Shown: positions 36,034 to 45,284 of the stretch, piece after piece
How the letters are laid out: each line of letters starts with the position of its first letter
How positions within the stretch are numbered: the first letter of the stretch is position 1
Assembly (NCBI RefSeq): GCF_000346615.1
Contig: NZ_ANNU01000049.1
Span: 1 to 60,476, forward strand
Direction of reading: 5' to 3'
Length of the DNA: 60,476 nt
Origin: Nafulsella turpanensis ZLM-10
GTDB taxonomy: Bacteria > Bacteroidota > Bacteroidia > Cytophagales > Cyclobacteriaceae
Notes under the pieces: generated by a model
What the model saw: only the letters and a program-made list of their open reading frames with translations
Database searches by the model: none
Told to the model about the DNA's origin: nothing
Translations under genes and position numbers: made by a program

Positions 36034-36627
36034 ATGAATCGGTTTAAGTTACATAACAGATATAAGGCAGTTGTCATCGGTGGTTCGGCGGGTAGCTTCC
36101 AGGGTATTACCCGTATTCTCTCCGGTATACCCCAGGACTTTTCGCTTCCGATTATCATGTGCCTTCACCGGCTTAAGCATGTACGTAATGGTTTTACCGA
36201 AGCCTTATCTATTAAAAGCATAAAGCCGGTTACTGAACCCTGCGATAAAGAAAATATTAAAAAAGGACAGGTTTACCTGGCTCCGGCCAATTACCACATG
36301 TCCATTGAGCTGGGCAACAGCTTTTCGCTCTCTACTGAAGAGATGGTGAACAACTCAAGGCCCGCTATTGACATTACGCTGGAAACAGCTGCCTATGTGT
36401 ATAAAGACAGGCTCATTGGCATTTTACTTTCCGGCGCCAACCGGGATGGTGCCCTGGGAATGAAAAAGATAAAGGAGCGCGGAGGCCTGACCATAGTTCA
36501 GGACCCTGCCGATTGTATGATTGACACCATGCCCGCGGCTGCCATGCAGCTTACAGAAATAGACCATTGCCTGAATATCGATGGGATCATCAGGTTTTTA
36601 ATAGAATTAGATAAACAATATAAATAG
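36034..36627 (+). CDS. cheB: CheB-type methylesterase domain, stand-alone
   Basis: Protein of 197 residues consisting only of the CheB methylesterase/deamidase domain. The triad is present: Ser18 in GGSAGS, His45 in CLHR and Asp138 in LSGANRDGALG. The usual N-terminal receiver domain is absent, so activity is not controlled by direct phosphorylation as in E. coli CheB. It pairs with cheR 33 bases upstream and ends one base before the next gene. Confidence 0.92.
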   Translation: MNRFKLHNRYKAVVIGGSAGSFQGITRILSGIPQDFSLPIIMCLHRLKHVRNGFTEALSIKSIKPVTEPCDKENIKKGQVYLAPANYHMSIELGNSFSLSTEEMVNNSRPAIDITLETAAYVYKDRLIGILLSGANRDGALGMKKIKERGGLTIVQDPADCMIDTMPAAAMQLTEIDHCLNIDGIIRFLIELDKQYK

Positions 36628-36628
36628 T

Positions 36629-37522
36629 ATGCGGATGAAATCTGTTGTAAAACCTCTATCTGTAATTTCTACCGTTTTGTACGTGGCAGGTATGGTAGTG
36701 GCCGCCTTTTACCTCTACCAGTTACCCGACCGCCTGATGGAGCAATCCAGTCTGCTGGATCTGCTAAGCATACAGGAGATTATACCGGTTGTTAATGAGC
36801 TCAGGTGGATCGTCAGCATTGCTTTATTTATTGGCCTGGTTTCGCTTATGTCGCAGGTAATGATGGCCACCCGCAGTAGTACTGATAATGTGGTATATGT
36901 TGAAAAATTCATGTCAGAAGAGACAGAGGGTACCGCACAACTGGAAGTAGAGGGTGAGCAGGTCGATACCTCTTCTCTCAGCCAGGAAATCCTGAATAAG
37001 ATAAAAGAAACCGCTGCGGCAAAAGAGGCGCCGGCAAAAGTGCTGGAAAAAGCGCTTCGAATTGTATGTACCCAGCTGGAAGCCAGCCAGGGCGCTGTTT
37101 ATGTAGCTGCTCAGCAGGACGAAACCCGTTTCCTCGAGTTGTGTGCTTCCTATGCCTATATGAAGCCCGACAGCCAGCTCATTCGTTTCGAGTTTGGAGA
37201 AGGCCTTCCCGGCCAGGTTGCCAAGGAAGGGCAGCTGGCCAACCTAAGCAAGGTGCCGGAAGGATATATCCAAATCCTCTCAGGCCTTGGAAAGGCAAGT
37301 CCTACGCACCTGCTGCTGGTACCCATTATGGCCGATAACCAGGTAATGGGGGTGGTTGAAATCGCTTCTTTCACCGCATTTACACAAAAACACCAGGAAG
37401 TGTGTCGCCAGGCTTTCTCCCTGCTGGCCAAACATTTTAAAGCTGCCAGCGGAGAGCTGGATACCAGCGACTGGATAGCCGAGGAAAAAGAAGAAATCGT
37501 AGAAAACCGCCCAAATATATAA
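36629..37522 (+). CDS. Membrane GAF-domain protein
   Basis: Protein of 297 residues with two N-terminal membrane helices (about 10-31 and 58-80) joined by a short loop, then a cytoplasmic helical linker and a GAF domain (about 135-275). No catalytic output domain is present. The GAF domain resembles the GAF domain of the next gene (shared blocks GAVYV / GAFYV, CASYAY / KASYAY, GEGLPGQ / AEGLVGQ), pointing to duplication. It could act as a sensing partner of that phosphatase. The gene starts one base after cheB ends and is followed by the phosphatase gene after 19 bases. Confidence 0.85.
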   Translation: MRMKSVVKPLSVISTVLYVAGMVVAAFYLYQLPDRLMEQSSLLDLLSIQEIIPVVNELRWIVSIALFIGLVSLMSQVMMATRSSTDNVVYVEKFMSEETEGTAQLEVEGEQVDTSSLSQEILNKIKETAAAKEAPAKVLEKALRIVCTQLEASQGAVYVAAQQDETRFLELCASYAYMKPDSQLIRFEFGEGLPGQVAKEGQLANLSKVPEGYIQILSGLGKASPTHLLLVPIMADNQVMGVVEIASFTAFTQKHQEVCRQAFSLLAKHFKAASGELDTSDWIAEEKEEIVENRPNI

Positions 37523-37541
37523 TCCGTTAGACCCCGATCGT

Positions 37542-40500
37542 ATGTTGAAGAAGTTTAGCATTGGCAATAAAATTACGCTCCTGGTACTGGCAGTGGTGTT
37601 ACTGAGCATTCTGGCCATCAGTTTTATTACCTATAATTTCACCAAAGATTCGCTTAAAGAACGTTATCTGGCACATCTGCAAACAGTTAATACCCTAAAA
37701 ACTGAGCAGATTAACAACCACTTTCAGCAGGTAGCAGGAAACCTCCAGCTCATGCGCCAGCAGGCTTCGCTCATTGAGCCCATTTCCCTTTATAACGAAT
37801 ACGCCGCTACTGCCGCCGATAGCATTCTGAGTGTAACAGAAGGGCGGTTTGCGCAGGCTCTTGCACCCCTGCTCAATGCTCACGGCTACCACAGCCTAAT
37901 GGTGTTAAACATCCAGGGACGTGTACTGTATGCCAGCTCAGGCCAGCAGGCAGGTGAAATGTTCCACGACCCCGATGGGCGCACAATAGCAAAATCACTG
38001 CAAGACACCTTCTTTAGCAATGTTTTTCCTTCCGGAACTGATTATTTTATCCTTGCCGGTACTCCCCTACAGGACCAATATGGACAAACCAGCGGCGTGC
38101 TTATTGCACAGCTGAGCATGGATCCCATCTACCAGATCACCAGCGACACTTCCGGCCTGGGTCGCACCGGAGAAACACTCCTGGGCAAACAGTATAGCGG
38201 AAGCAAAATTCTTTATTTAAACGCAGCCCGCAGTGCAAAGGAGAGCCCTTTACAAAAAGGAGTTTTTGTTGGAGAGAAAAAAGGCGTTCCCATTCAGCAG
38301 GCAGTAAAAGGCCAGAAAGGTGCCAGCGTAAAACCTGATTATCGTGAGCAGGAGGCGCTTGCCAGCTGGGATTACCTTCCTGCCCTTGAGTGGGGGGTGG
38401 TTACTAAAATAGATACCGAAGAAATTTATGCAGAGGCCGATGCCATGCTGAATAAATACCTGATTGCAGGTGCCATTATCCTGTTTGTCTGCCTCTTTAT
38501 GGCCCTGCTTTTCTCGCGCATCCTTATTACGCCGCTGGTGTCCTTAAAAAATACCATGCAGCTTTTAGGCAAAGGCGTACTGCCACAAACCGTGGAGCAG
38601 AAAAGCAATGACGAAATTGGCGATATGGCCGGCACGGTTAACCATGTGGTACAGGCCCTGAAAAGAACCGCAAACTTTGCTCACAAAATTGGTGAAGGCC
38701 ACTTCGATGCCGAGTTTGAGCCCATGAGCAAGGACGACACCCTCGGTACCGCGCTGATTACCATGCGCGACAGCATTCAGGAGGCCGAAGCAAAAGACAA
38801 GGAACGTAACTGGATTGTATCGGGCGTCGCAGAAATTGGCGAAATTCTTCGTATCCACAACAACCTGGAAGAGCTGGGCGATGCGGTGGTTGCCTATGTA
38901 ACCCAAAAAATAGGGGCCATACAGGGAGCCTTCTATGTAGTTAATGATGATGACAAGGAAGATGTATACATTGAGCTAAAGGCAAGCTATGCCTATAATA
39001 AAAAGAAATACCTCAAGGGGCGCTACCGCTTTGCCGAAGGGCTGGTAGGCCAGTCGGCCATTGAACAGGATACCCTCCTGAGAACGGAAATCCCCCGCGA
39101 TTATGTAACCGTTACCTCCGGCTTATTAGGCGAGCAACGACCAGACTGTATTCTGATCGTTCCGCTTATCACCAACGAGCAGGTATATGGCGTAATGGAA
39201 TTTGCCGGCTTTGGCAAATTTACGCCTAAGCACAAAAAGTTTGTTGAGGAAATCAGCTTAATTACCGCCCGCACGGTCTTTAACATTAAAGTAAACGAGC
39301 GTACCCGTCGTCTGCTGGGCGAATCGCAGAAGATGAGCCAGGAACTTCAGATGCAGCAGGAAGTTCTTCGCCAGAATGCCGAAGAAATGGAGGCTACGCA
39401 GGAAGAGCTCAAGCGAACCAACCACCGCCTCGAAGAGCAGATTGATGAGGTAAACCGTACGCAGAAACGTATGCAGCTGCTGCTGGAAAACGCTTCCGAG
39501 GTTATTACTATTTACGAAGAAGACACCACCGTTCGCTATATTTCTCCATCGGTTGAGCGCATCCTCGGCTATAGCCAGGACGAGCTGATTGGCAAAAAAG
39601 ATATTGCCTATGTGCATGAAGAATGCGTGGATAATGTAAATGAAATGTTCCGCCAACTGCTGGAGAACCCACAGGAGCAGGTAACCATTCAGTACCAGTA
39701 CCACCTGAAGGATGGCAGCAGTGTTTGGCTGGAGGCAACCGGTACCAACCTGCTGGCCGACCCGGCTATTCAGGGAATTATCGTAAACAGCCGCGACATT
39801 ACCGAACGCCGCCGTGCCGAACAGGAACAGCGGATGCGCAGCCAGATGCAGGCCCTCTCCGAAAACTCTCCGGACCTTATTACCCGCCTGAACACGCAGA
39901 ATGAGTTCTTCTATATTAACCCGGTTATTGAAAATTACACAGGGAACTCGCCGGAAGAGCTGGTAAATAAGAATATGCTGGAAGTAAACCTGAACCAGCG
40001 CATTACCGAACAGTGGCTTGCAATTTTAAACCAGGTAAGAGAAAAGAACGAGAAGGTAGCAACGGAAATGGAGTTTCCTTCCGAACAGCTGGGCGACCGC
40101 GTAATGCAGGTAAATGCCATACCGGAGTATAACGAGTTTCAGGAGATTGAATCGGTACTGGTAGTTTCGCACGATATTACCACCCGTAAGCTAATTGAGC
40201 TGGAAATTCAGGCCAAGAATAAGAAGATTAATGACTCCATCAATTATGCTCAGCGCATACAGGGAGCCATTCTGCCGGATAACGACATTATCCGCCGCCT
40301 GCTGCCCGACTCCTTCATTCTGTACAAGCCGCGCGATGTTGTCAGTGGTGACTTCCCATGGTTTATGCAGGTAGGCGACGACCTCTTTATTGCTGCCGTC
40401 GACTGTACAGGCCACGGGGTACCGGGTGCCCTTATATCCCTGATAGGTTACTTCCTGCTCAACGATATTGTGCGCAGCCGTAAAATTTCCGATCCGGGCC

Positions 40501-40979
40501 TTATTCTCGACGCGCTGGACGCAGGGGTTACGCAAACGCTTCGCCAGGATGAGGATGCTTCCAGAACAAAAGACGGTATGGATATTTCGCTTTGTAAAAT
40601 CAACCTCAAGAAGCAGACCCTGGAATATGCCGGTGCTCACCGTCCGCTGTACTTTATGCGCAAGGGCGAACTGGAAGAAATTAAAGGCGACCGCTTCCCG
40701 ATTGGGGGCGGTAAGTATAAGAACCAGACCAACTTTACCAGCACAAAGATTGAGCTTCAGCCGAAAGATGCGGTATACTTCTGCTCAGATGGCTTTCCGG
40801 ATCAGTTCGGCGGACCGGAAAACCGCAAGTTTGGCCCTAAGCGCCTGCGCGATCTGATAAAGGAAAACCATACCAAAAGTATGCCGAAGCAGATGCAGAC
40901 AGTCGATGCAGAATGGGAAGCATGGAAAGGCGATTACAAACAGACAGATGATATGTTGCTCATCGGAATCCGCTTCTGA
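37542..40979 (+). CDS. Sensor phosphatase: HAMP-GAF-PAS-PAS-SpoIIE (SiaA-like)
   Basis: Membrane receptor of 1145 residues with a PP2C-type output. Order: TM1 (10-32), large extracytoplasmic Cache-like sensor (33-303), TM2 (305-327), HAMP (328-381), GAF (440-583), coiled coil (587-645), PAS (643-765), PAS (768-885) and SpoIIE/PP2C phosphatase (897-1145). The phosphatase metal residues are in place: VSGDF, DCTGHGVPGA, SDGFPDQFGG and QTDDMLLIGI. The design matches SiaA/RsbU-type serine/threonine phosphatases that reactivate a phosphorylated partner protein. The siaB-like kinase and siaC-like substrate genes follow directly, so dephosphorylation of SiaC is the likely job. The ligand is unknown. 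Confidence 0.92.
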   Translation: MLKKFSIGNKITLLVLAVVLLSILAISFITYNFTKDSLKERYLAHLQTVNTLKTEQINNHFQQVAGNLQLMRQQASLIEPISLYNEYAATAADSILSVTEGRFAQALAPLLNAHGYHSLMVLNIQGRVLYASSGQQAGEMFHDPDGRTIAKSLQDTFFSNVFPSGTDYFILAGTPLQDQYGQTSGVLIAQLSMDPIYQITSDTSGLGRTGETLLGKQYSGSKILYLNAARSAKESPLQKGVFVGEKKGVPIQQAVKGQKGASVKPDYREQEALASWDYLPALEWGVVTKIDTEEIYAEADAMLNKYLIAGAIILFVCLFMALLFSRILITPLVSLKNTMQLLGKGVLPQTVEQKSNDEIGDMAGTVNHVVQALKRTANFAHKIGEGHFDAEFEPMSKDDTLGTALITMRDSIQEAEAKDKERNWIVSGVAEIGEILRIHNNLEELGDAVVAYVTQKIGAIQGAFYVVNDDDKEDVYIELKASYAYNKKKYLKGRYRFAEGLVGQSAIEQDTLLRTEIPRDYVTVTSGLLGEQRPDCILIVPLITNEQVYGVMEFAGFGKFTPKHKKFVEEISLITARTVFNIKVNERTRRLLGESQKMSQELQMQQEVLRQNAEEMEATQEELKRTNHRLEEQIDEVNRTQKRMQLLLENASEVITIYEEDTTVRYISPSVERILGYSQDELIGKKDIAYVHEECVDNVNEMFRQLLENPQEQVTIQYQYHLKDGSSVWLEATGTNLLADPAIQGIIVNSRDITERRRAEQEQRMRSQMQALSENSPDLITRLNTQNEFFYINPVIENYTGNSPEELVNKNMLEVNLNQRITEQWLAILNQVREKNEKVATEMEFPSEQLGDRVMQVNAIPEYNEFQEIESVLVVSHDITTRKLIELEIQAKNKKINDSINYAQRIQGAILPDNDIIRRLLPDSFILYKPRDVVSGDFPWFMQVGDDLFIAAVDCTGHGVPGALISLIGYFLLNDIVRSRKISDPGLILDALDAGVTQTLRQDEDASRTKDGMDISLCKINLKKQTLEYAGAHRPLYFMRKGELEEIKGDRFPIGGGKYKNQTNFTSTKIELQPKDAVYFCSDGFPDQFGGPENRKFGPKRLRDLIKENHTKSMPKQMQTVDAEWEAWKGDYKQTDDMLLIGIRF

Positions 40980-41075
40980 TTCATTTCATTAGAAACAAAA
41001 AATAATTTTCAGCCCTCACAGGGCATAAAAGCAAGAAAAAAAGTTTAAGAAACCACTAATTTTAAAGCATACATC

Positions 41076-41618
41076 ATGAAGTATATCTATGAACTGCATA
41101 AAACGATGCTCGAACGAAACCTCATTCTGGTTTACGAGGGAGAATTCACGCAGGAGATAACTAAATCCGTGCTGGCAATGGCCGAGCGGAATATGGACTC
41201 CATGGGCGAAGAGTCGAGCATTAAGCGGAAGGTTTTTAATGTAATGGTAGAATGTCTCCAGAACATTGTAAAGCACAGCGAAGACCTGCATGCAAAAAAA
41301 GAAAACAAGCCTACTGCTATCTTTATGATTGGCAAGCAGGAAGCTTCCTATATTATTACCTCTGGCAACCCCATTAAGAATGAGGAGGTACCAAAACTGC
41401 GTGGTAAACTCGAGCAGATTAACGGTTTAGATAAAGATGGCCTTAAGCAGCTTTATAAAGACATTATCAAAAATACCAATCTCTCAGAAAAAGGCGGAGC
41501 AGGCTTGGGCTTTGTCGATATGGCCCGGAAGTCAGGTCAGAAACTGGAATTTGATTTTCAGGAAATCGACAGTAACTACTCTTTCTTCTCTCTAAAAACT
41601 ACCATTGTTAAAGAATAA
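41076..41618 (+). CDS. siaB: SiaB family protein kinase
   Basis: Protein of 180 residues of the SiaB family (DUF6272), a GHKL-type serine/threonine kinase related in logic to anti-sigma kinases. The ATP site is intact: N-box FNVMVECLQNIVKHS with Glu59, Asn63 and His67, and G-box SEKGGAGLGFVDMARKS (Gly140-Gly145). In Pseudomonas SiaB phosphorylates SiaC. Here the siaC-type gene begins 26 bases downstream and the cognate phosphatase gene ends 96 bases upstream. A tandem paralogue occurs at 49797-50897. Confidence 0.9.
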   Translation: MKYIYELHKTMLERNLILVYEGEFTQEITKSVLAMAERNMDSMGEESSIKRKVFNVMVECLQNIVKHSEDLHAKKENKPTAIFMIGKQEASYIITSGNPIKNEEVPKLRGKLEQINGLDKDGLKQLYKDIIKNTNLSEKGGAGLGFVDMARKSGQKLEFDFQEIDSNYSFFSLKTTIVKE

Positions 41619-41644
41619 TTAAACAAGGCTAAAAAGACTGGAAT

Positions 41645-42007
41645 ATGCAAATTTTACACCTGGAGGGTACAGAAGATACCCCAAAGATCATATTAGACAA
41701 GAATAACGGCATCTTTGAAATTTCGGGCCGTTCATTACCAGAAGATTCGGCCGAGTTCTACCAACCCGTTCTGGACTGGATCGACGAATATAAGGAAGAG
41801 CCGAAGAATGCTACCGAGTTTGTTTTTAAACTCGAGTATTTTAACACTGCCTCTTCTAAGCTTATCCTCGATATACTCTCCAATTTGGAAGATATTGAAG
41901 GAGTTACCATCATCTGGTATTACCACGAAGATGATGAAGATATGCAAGAAGCCGGCGAAGAATTCTCTGAACTGGTCGAGCTTCCTTTCGAATTTAAAAC
42001 CTACTAA
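41645..42007 (+). CDS. siaC: SiaC family regulatory phosphoprotein (DUF1987)
   Basis: Small acidic protein of 120 residues. It begins with the DUF1987 pattern: TPKIILD, then FEISGRSLPEDSAEFYQPVLDW, and LEYFNTASSKLILDIL. The phospho-acceptor threonine of Pseudomonas SiaC (Thr68) is matched by Thr68 here in YFNTASS. Unphosphorylated SiaC-type proteins bind and switch on a target (a diguanylate cyclase in Pseudomonas), but no such enzyme is coded in this window. The downstream ABC fusion gene is the nearest candidate partner. A second copy is at 49402-49800. Confidence 0.9.
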   Translation: MQILHLEGTEDTPKIILDKNNGIFEISGRSLPEDSAEFYQPVLDWIDEYKEEPKNATEFVFKLEYFNTASSKLILDILSNLEDIEGVTIIWYYHEDDEDMQEAGEEFSELVELPFEFKTY

Positions 42008-42026
42008 GCAGGTCGGCCTCCGCGGT

Positions 42027-42052
42027 GGGCCCTGGATCCAAATCCGGGGCTC
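42027..42052 (+). other. GC-rich intra-operon hairpin
   Basis: GGGCCCTGGAT (42027-42037) can pair along its full length with ATCCGGGGCTC (42042-42052), with two G-U pairs, around a CCAA loop. No T-run follows, so it is not a classical terminator. It lies between siaC and the TerB/ABC gene. Confidence 0.5.
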
Positions 42053-42102
42053 TGCTCCTGCCGCCATCAGTCCCCTGTTATTTTGTTAAACGATAGTGTT
42101 GT

Positions 42103-45100
42103 ATGAGTGAAGAAATACTAAAAGCCCTTACCCAGCTTTTTGCCATTATTACCAAGCAGGATGGCGGCGTGACGGAAAAAGAAAGAATGTTCGTCATCCG
42201 TTTCTTTCAGCAGGAGCTGGACCAGGACTCTGTAAAAGAATACCTGGAGCTGTACGATAAGTATGTTGGCTATAACCAGGAAGAGGACGAAGAGGAAGAG
42301 AAGCAGAAGAAGGTAAGAAAGTTAACCTCTGTACGCGACTCGGTAAAAACCCTTGCCATCTGTAAAAAGATCAATAAAACGCTTACGCAGAAGCAAAAAG
42401 TTGTCGTGTTGATCAAGATTCTGGAGCTGGTGGCTTCCGATAAAAACTTCACTCCGCAGCGAATGGAAATTGTCGATACCATTTCCACTGTATTTAAATT
42501 CAGCAAAGATGAGTATAAGCTCATCGAGAGTTTTGTGCTGAGCGAAGGGAGCCGCTCGCTGAATTTTGAGGATATGCTGGTGGTAAACAGCGGCATCGAA
42601 AGCCTGCTGGCAGAAACCGGCATTACCACGGCAGAGCAGCCCGAAGAAGATCGCAAAAAGTATGTACATACCGACCTGGAGGGCGAGCTCATCTTTATGC
42701 AGGTAAAGAGTGTCGACATGTATTTTGTCCGTTACCTCGGCCACGAAGAGGTGGTACTCAATGGCTTTATTATGAAGCCCGAGCAGGTATACCTCTACTC
42801 ACACGGCAGCACCATTAAAACCCCAAAGGGGGCCGCACTATATTACAGCGATTTAACCAGCCAGTTTAACCTGGAGGCCGTCCAGACCAAACTATCTTTT
42901 AATGCCATTGAAATTGGTTTTCGTTTTGCCAATGGCGATAAAGGCTTACGGAACATCAACATCTCTGAAGGGCCGGGCAACCTCATTGGTATAATGGGTG
43001 CCAGCGGAGCAGGTAAAACCACACTACTAAATGTATTGGCTGGTATTGAAAGCCCTTCGGAAGGAGAAATCCTCATCAACGGCTACAACCTGCATACAGA
43101 AAAAGACCAGCTGCAGGGAGTAATCGGCTATGTATCGCAGGACGACCTCCTGATCGAGGAACTAACCGTATACCAGAACCTGTATTACAACGCCAAGCTT
43201 TGCTTTGCCGGCATGCCTGCAGAAGAGCTCCATCAGCGGGTGCTGGATATGCTCGAAAGCCTCGGCCTGGAGCAGCGCAAAGACCTGAAAGTAGGCTCTG
43301 TCCTTGACAAAACCATTAGCGGGGGTCAGCGAAAGCGCCTGAACATTGCCCTGGAGCTTATTCGCGAACCGGCTATTTTATTTGTCGATGAACCCACCTC
43401 CGGCCTCTCCTCCCGCGACTCAGAAAACGTAATTGACCTGCTGAAAGAGCTTTCGCTGAAAGGCAAGCTTATCTTTGTGGTTATTCACCAGCCATCGTCG
43501 GACATTTACAAGATGTTCGACAAGATGTACATTATGGACACCGGTGGCTATCCTATCTTTTACGGGAACCCCGTGGAAGCGGTCACTTATTTTAAAAAGG
43601 CCACCAACCAGGTCGATAGCGACCGGGGCCAGTGCCCTACCTGTAGCAATGTAAATCCTGAGCAGATATTCAACATAATCGAAGCCAAGGTGGTCGACGA
43701 ATACGGGCAGCTGACGAATAAGCGAAAGGTCAACCCTATGCAGTGGCACGACCAGTTTAAAGAAAAGTTCAGGCTGGAGAAGGTGGAGGATATAAAAGAA
43801 CTTCCTCCAAAAAACCTGAGCCTCCCCTCCCGCCTGAAGCAAACGGCTATTTTTACCCTGCGCGATACCTTATCGAAGCTGGGTAATAAGCAGTACCTGC
43901 TGATTAACCTGCTTGAAGCACCCCTGCTGGCGCTCATACTGTCCTTTATTATTCGCTACCATACACGCCAAGAGTATACCTTCCGCTTTAACGAAAACAT
44001 TCCTGCCTTCCTGATGATGGCCATCGTGGTAGCGCTGTTCATGGGCTTATCGGTGAGTGCCGAAGAGATTATCCGCGACCGGAAGATACTGAAGCGGGAA
44101 AGCTTCCTGAACCTGAGCTGGAACAGTTACCTTACTTCCAAGCTCCTGATCCTGTTTACGCTTTCGGCCATTCAAACCTTTTGTTTTGTGCTGATTGGGA
44201 ACCTGGTACTCGATATTAAAGGAATGACCATGGCCTTCTGGCTTGTCCTATTCTCCGTTAGTTGTTTTGCAAACGTGCTGGGACTGAATGTATCATCGGC
44301 CTTTAACTCTGCTGTAACGGTTTATATTCTTATCCCTATGCTGCTCATTCCGCAAATGATTTTGAGCGGGCTGCTGTTCCCTTTCGATAAGCTGAACAAC
44401 ACCATTAGCAAACGGGGCGAAGTACCACTGGTGGCTGATATGATGGCCAGTCGCTGGGCCTATGAGGCCATGGCTATTTACCAGTTTAAGAACAACCTTT
44501 ATAATATGCCGGCTTATTATTTCGAACAAAAAGCCCGTACAGCCGACTTTAAGTCAAATTACCTGATGGACAAGCTGGGAGAAACCCTTACGTTTATCCG
44601 GACCAACCAGGAAAGTGCAGACGATAGTGTACAGCTGCTGGTTCAGCAGAAAGTAGCTTTGCTCAGGAATGAACTGGCGAAGGAACCTTATAAAGAAGGT
44701 CTGGAAAATATAAGGGTTGCGGAGCTAAAACCGGCCGATTTTACAGAAGAACTGGCCGGACAGCTGGAGCTGTATTTCGAGAACCTTCGCTCGCATTACC
44801 TCGAAAGTTACCAGCTGGCAGAAACCAAGCTGGAAGAGCTACCGGTCCTCAGGGCCTCTATGGAACCTGGCTTCGACATTAATACCTACAAGAATTTATA
44901 TTTTAACGAGAGCCTATCCGACCTTGTAAGAAATGTAAGTACAGAAGATAGAATTATTGAGAGTAATGGCGAATTTATTCCGCTCATCGATCCGGTATAC
45001 CAGATTCCTGATAATCCTGCTCATGCCCTGGATTACCGCTCTCACTTCTTTGCTCCGCAAAAACATCTTTTCGGAAGGTATTTCGACACATATATTTTCA

Positions 45101-45192
45101 ATATCGTGGTCATCTGGCTCATGACCGCCCTTCTCTACTGCACACTTTATGTGGAGGCACTAAGGAAATTCCTTAACCTGTTCAGCAAATAG
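42103..45192 (+). CDS. TerB-like domain / ABCG-type ABC transporter fusion
   Basis: Protein of 1029 residues. Residues 1-150 are helical and acidic and resemble the TerB tellurite-resistance domain (LFAIITKQDGGVTEKERMFV, then LVASDKNFTPQRMEIV). A linker domain (about 165-260) follows. The ABC domain has Walker A GASGAGKTT (299-307), signature SGGQRKR near 406 and Walker B FVDEPTSGL near 425, in the ATPase-first order of ABCG/White transporters. Six membrane helices lie at about 600-620, 632-655, 682-705, 710-732, 738-765 and 998-1021, with a 230-residue extracytoplasmic loop before the last. Similar ABCG-like proteins in bacteria have no known substrate. It closes the cheR-siaC gene row, 95 bases after siaC. 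Confidence 0.87.
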   Translation: MSEEILKALTQLFAIITKQDGGVTEKERMFVIRFFQQELDQDSVKEYLELYDKYVGYNQEEDEEEEKQKKVRKLTSVRDSVKTLAICKKINKTLTQKQKVVVLIKILELVASDKNFTPQRMEIVDTISTVFKFSKDEYKLIESFVLSEGSRSLNFEDMLVVNSGIESLLAETGITTAEQPEEDRKKYVHTDLEGELIFMQVKSVDMYFVRYLGHEEVVLNGFIMKPEQVYLYSHGSTIKTPKGAALYYSDLTSQFNLEAVQTKLSFNAIEIGFRFANGDKGLRNINISEGPGNLIGIMGASGAGKTTLLNVLAGIESPSEGEILINGYNLHTEKDQLQGVIGYVSQDDLLIEELTVYQNLYYNAKLCFAGMPAEELHQRVLDMLESLGLEQRKDLKVGSVLDKTISGGQRKRLNIALELIREPAILFVDEPTSGLSSRDSENVIDLLKELSLKGKLIFVVIHQPSSDIYKMFDKMYIMDTGGYPIFYGNPVEAVTYFKKATNQVDSDRGQCPTCSNVNPEQIFNIIEAKVVDEYGQLTNKRKVNPMQWHDQFKEKFRLEKVEDIKELPPKNLSLPSRLKQTAIFTLRDTLSKLGNKQYLLINLLEAPLLALILSFIIRYHTRQEYTFRFNENIPAFLMMAIVVALFMGLSVSAEEIIRDRKILKRESFLNLSWNSYLTSKLLILFTLSAIQTFCFVLIGNLVLDIKGMTMAFWLVLFSVSCFANVLGLNVSSAFNSAVTVYILIPMLLIPQMILSGLLFPFDKLNNTISKRGEVPLVADMMASRWAYEAMAIYQFKNNLYNMPAYYFEQKARTADFKSNYLMDKLGETLTFIRTNQESADDSVQLLVQQKVALLRNELAKEPYKEGLENIRVAELKPADFTEELAGQLELYFENLRSHYLESYQLAETKLEELPVLRASMEPGFDINTYKNLYFNESLSDLVRNVSTEDRIIESNGEFIPLIDPVYQIPDNPAHALDYRSHFFAPQKHLFGRYFDTYIFNIVVIWLMTALLYCTLYVEALRKFLNLFSK

Positions 45193-45243
45193 GCATGATC
45201 ACCGGAATAAACTAACGGTGTACTATATGATAAAAAATCACAC

Positions 45244-45273
45244 TTGTTAATCGAAGAGTTATTAATACTTTTG
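45244..45273 (+). promoter_or_regulatory. Promoter (-33 TTG, -7 TACTTTTG)
   Basis: TTG at 45244-45246 and TACTTTTG at 45266-45273 with 19 bases between them match the Bacteroidota promoter layout. The box is 11 bases before the ATG at 45285, so the lipoprotein gene starts a new unit. Confidence 0.6.
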
Positions 45274-45284
45274 TTTAATCTGAA

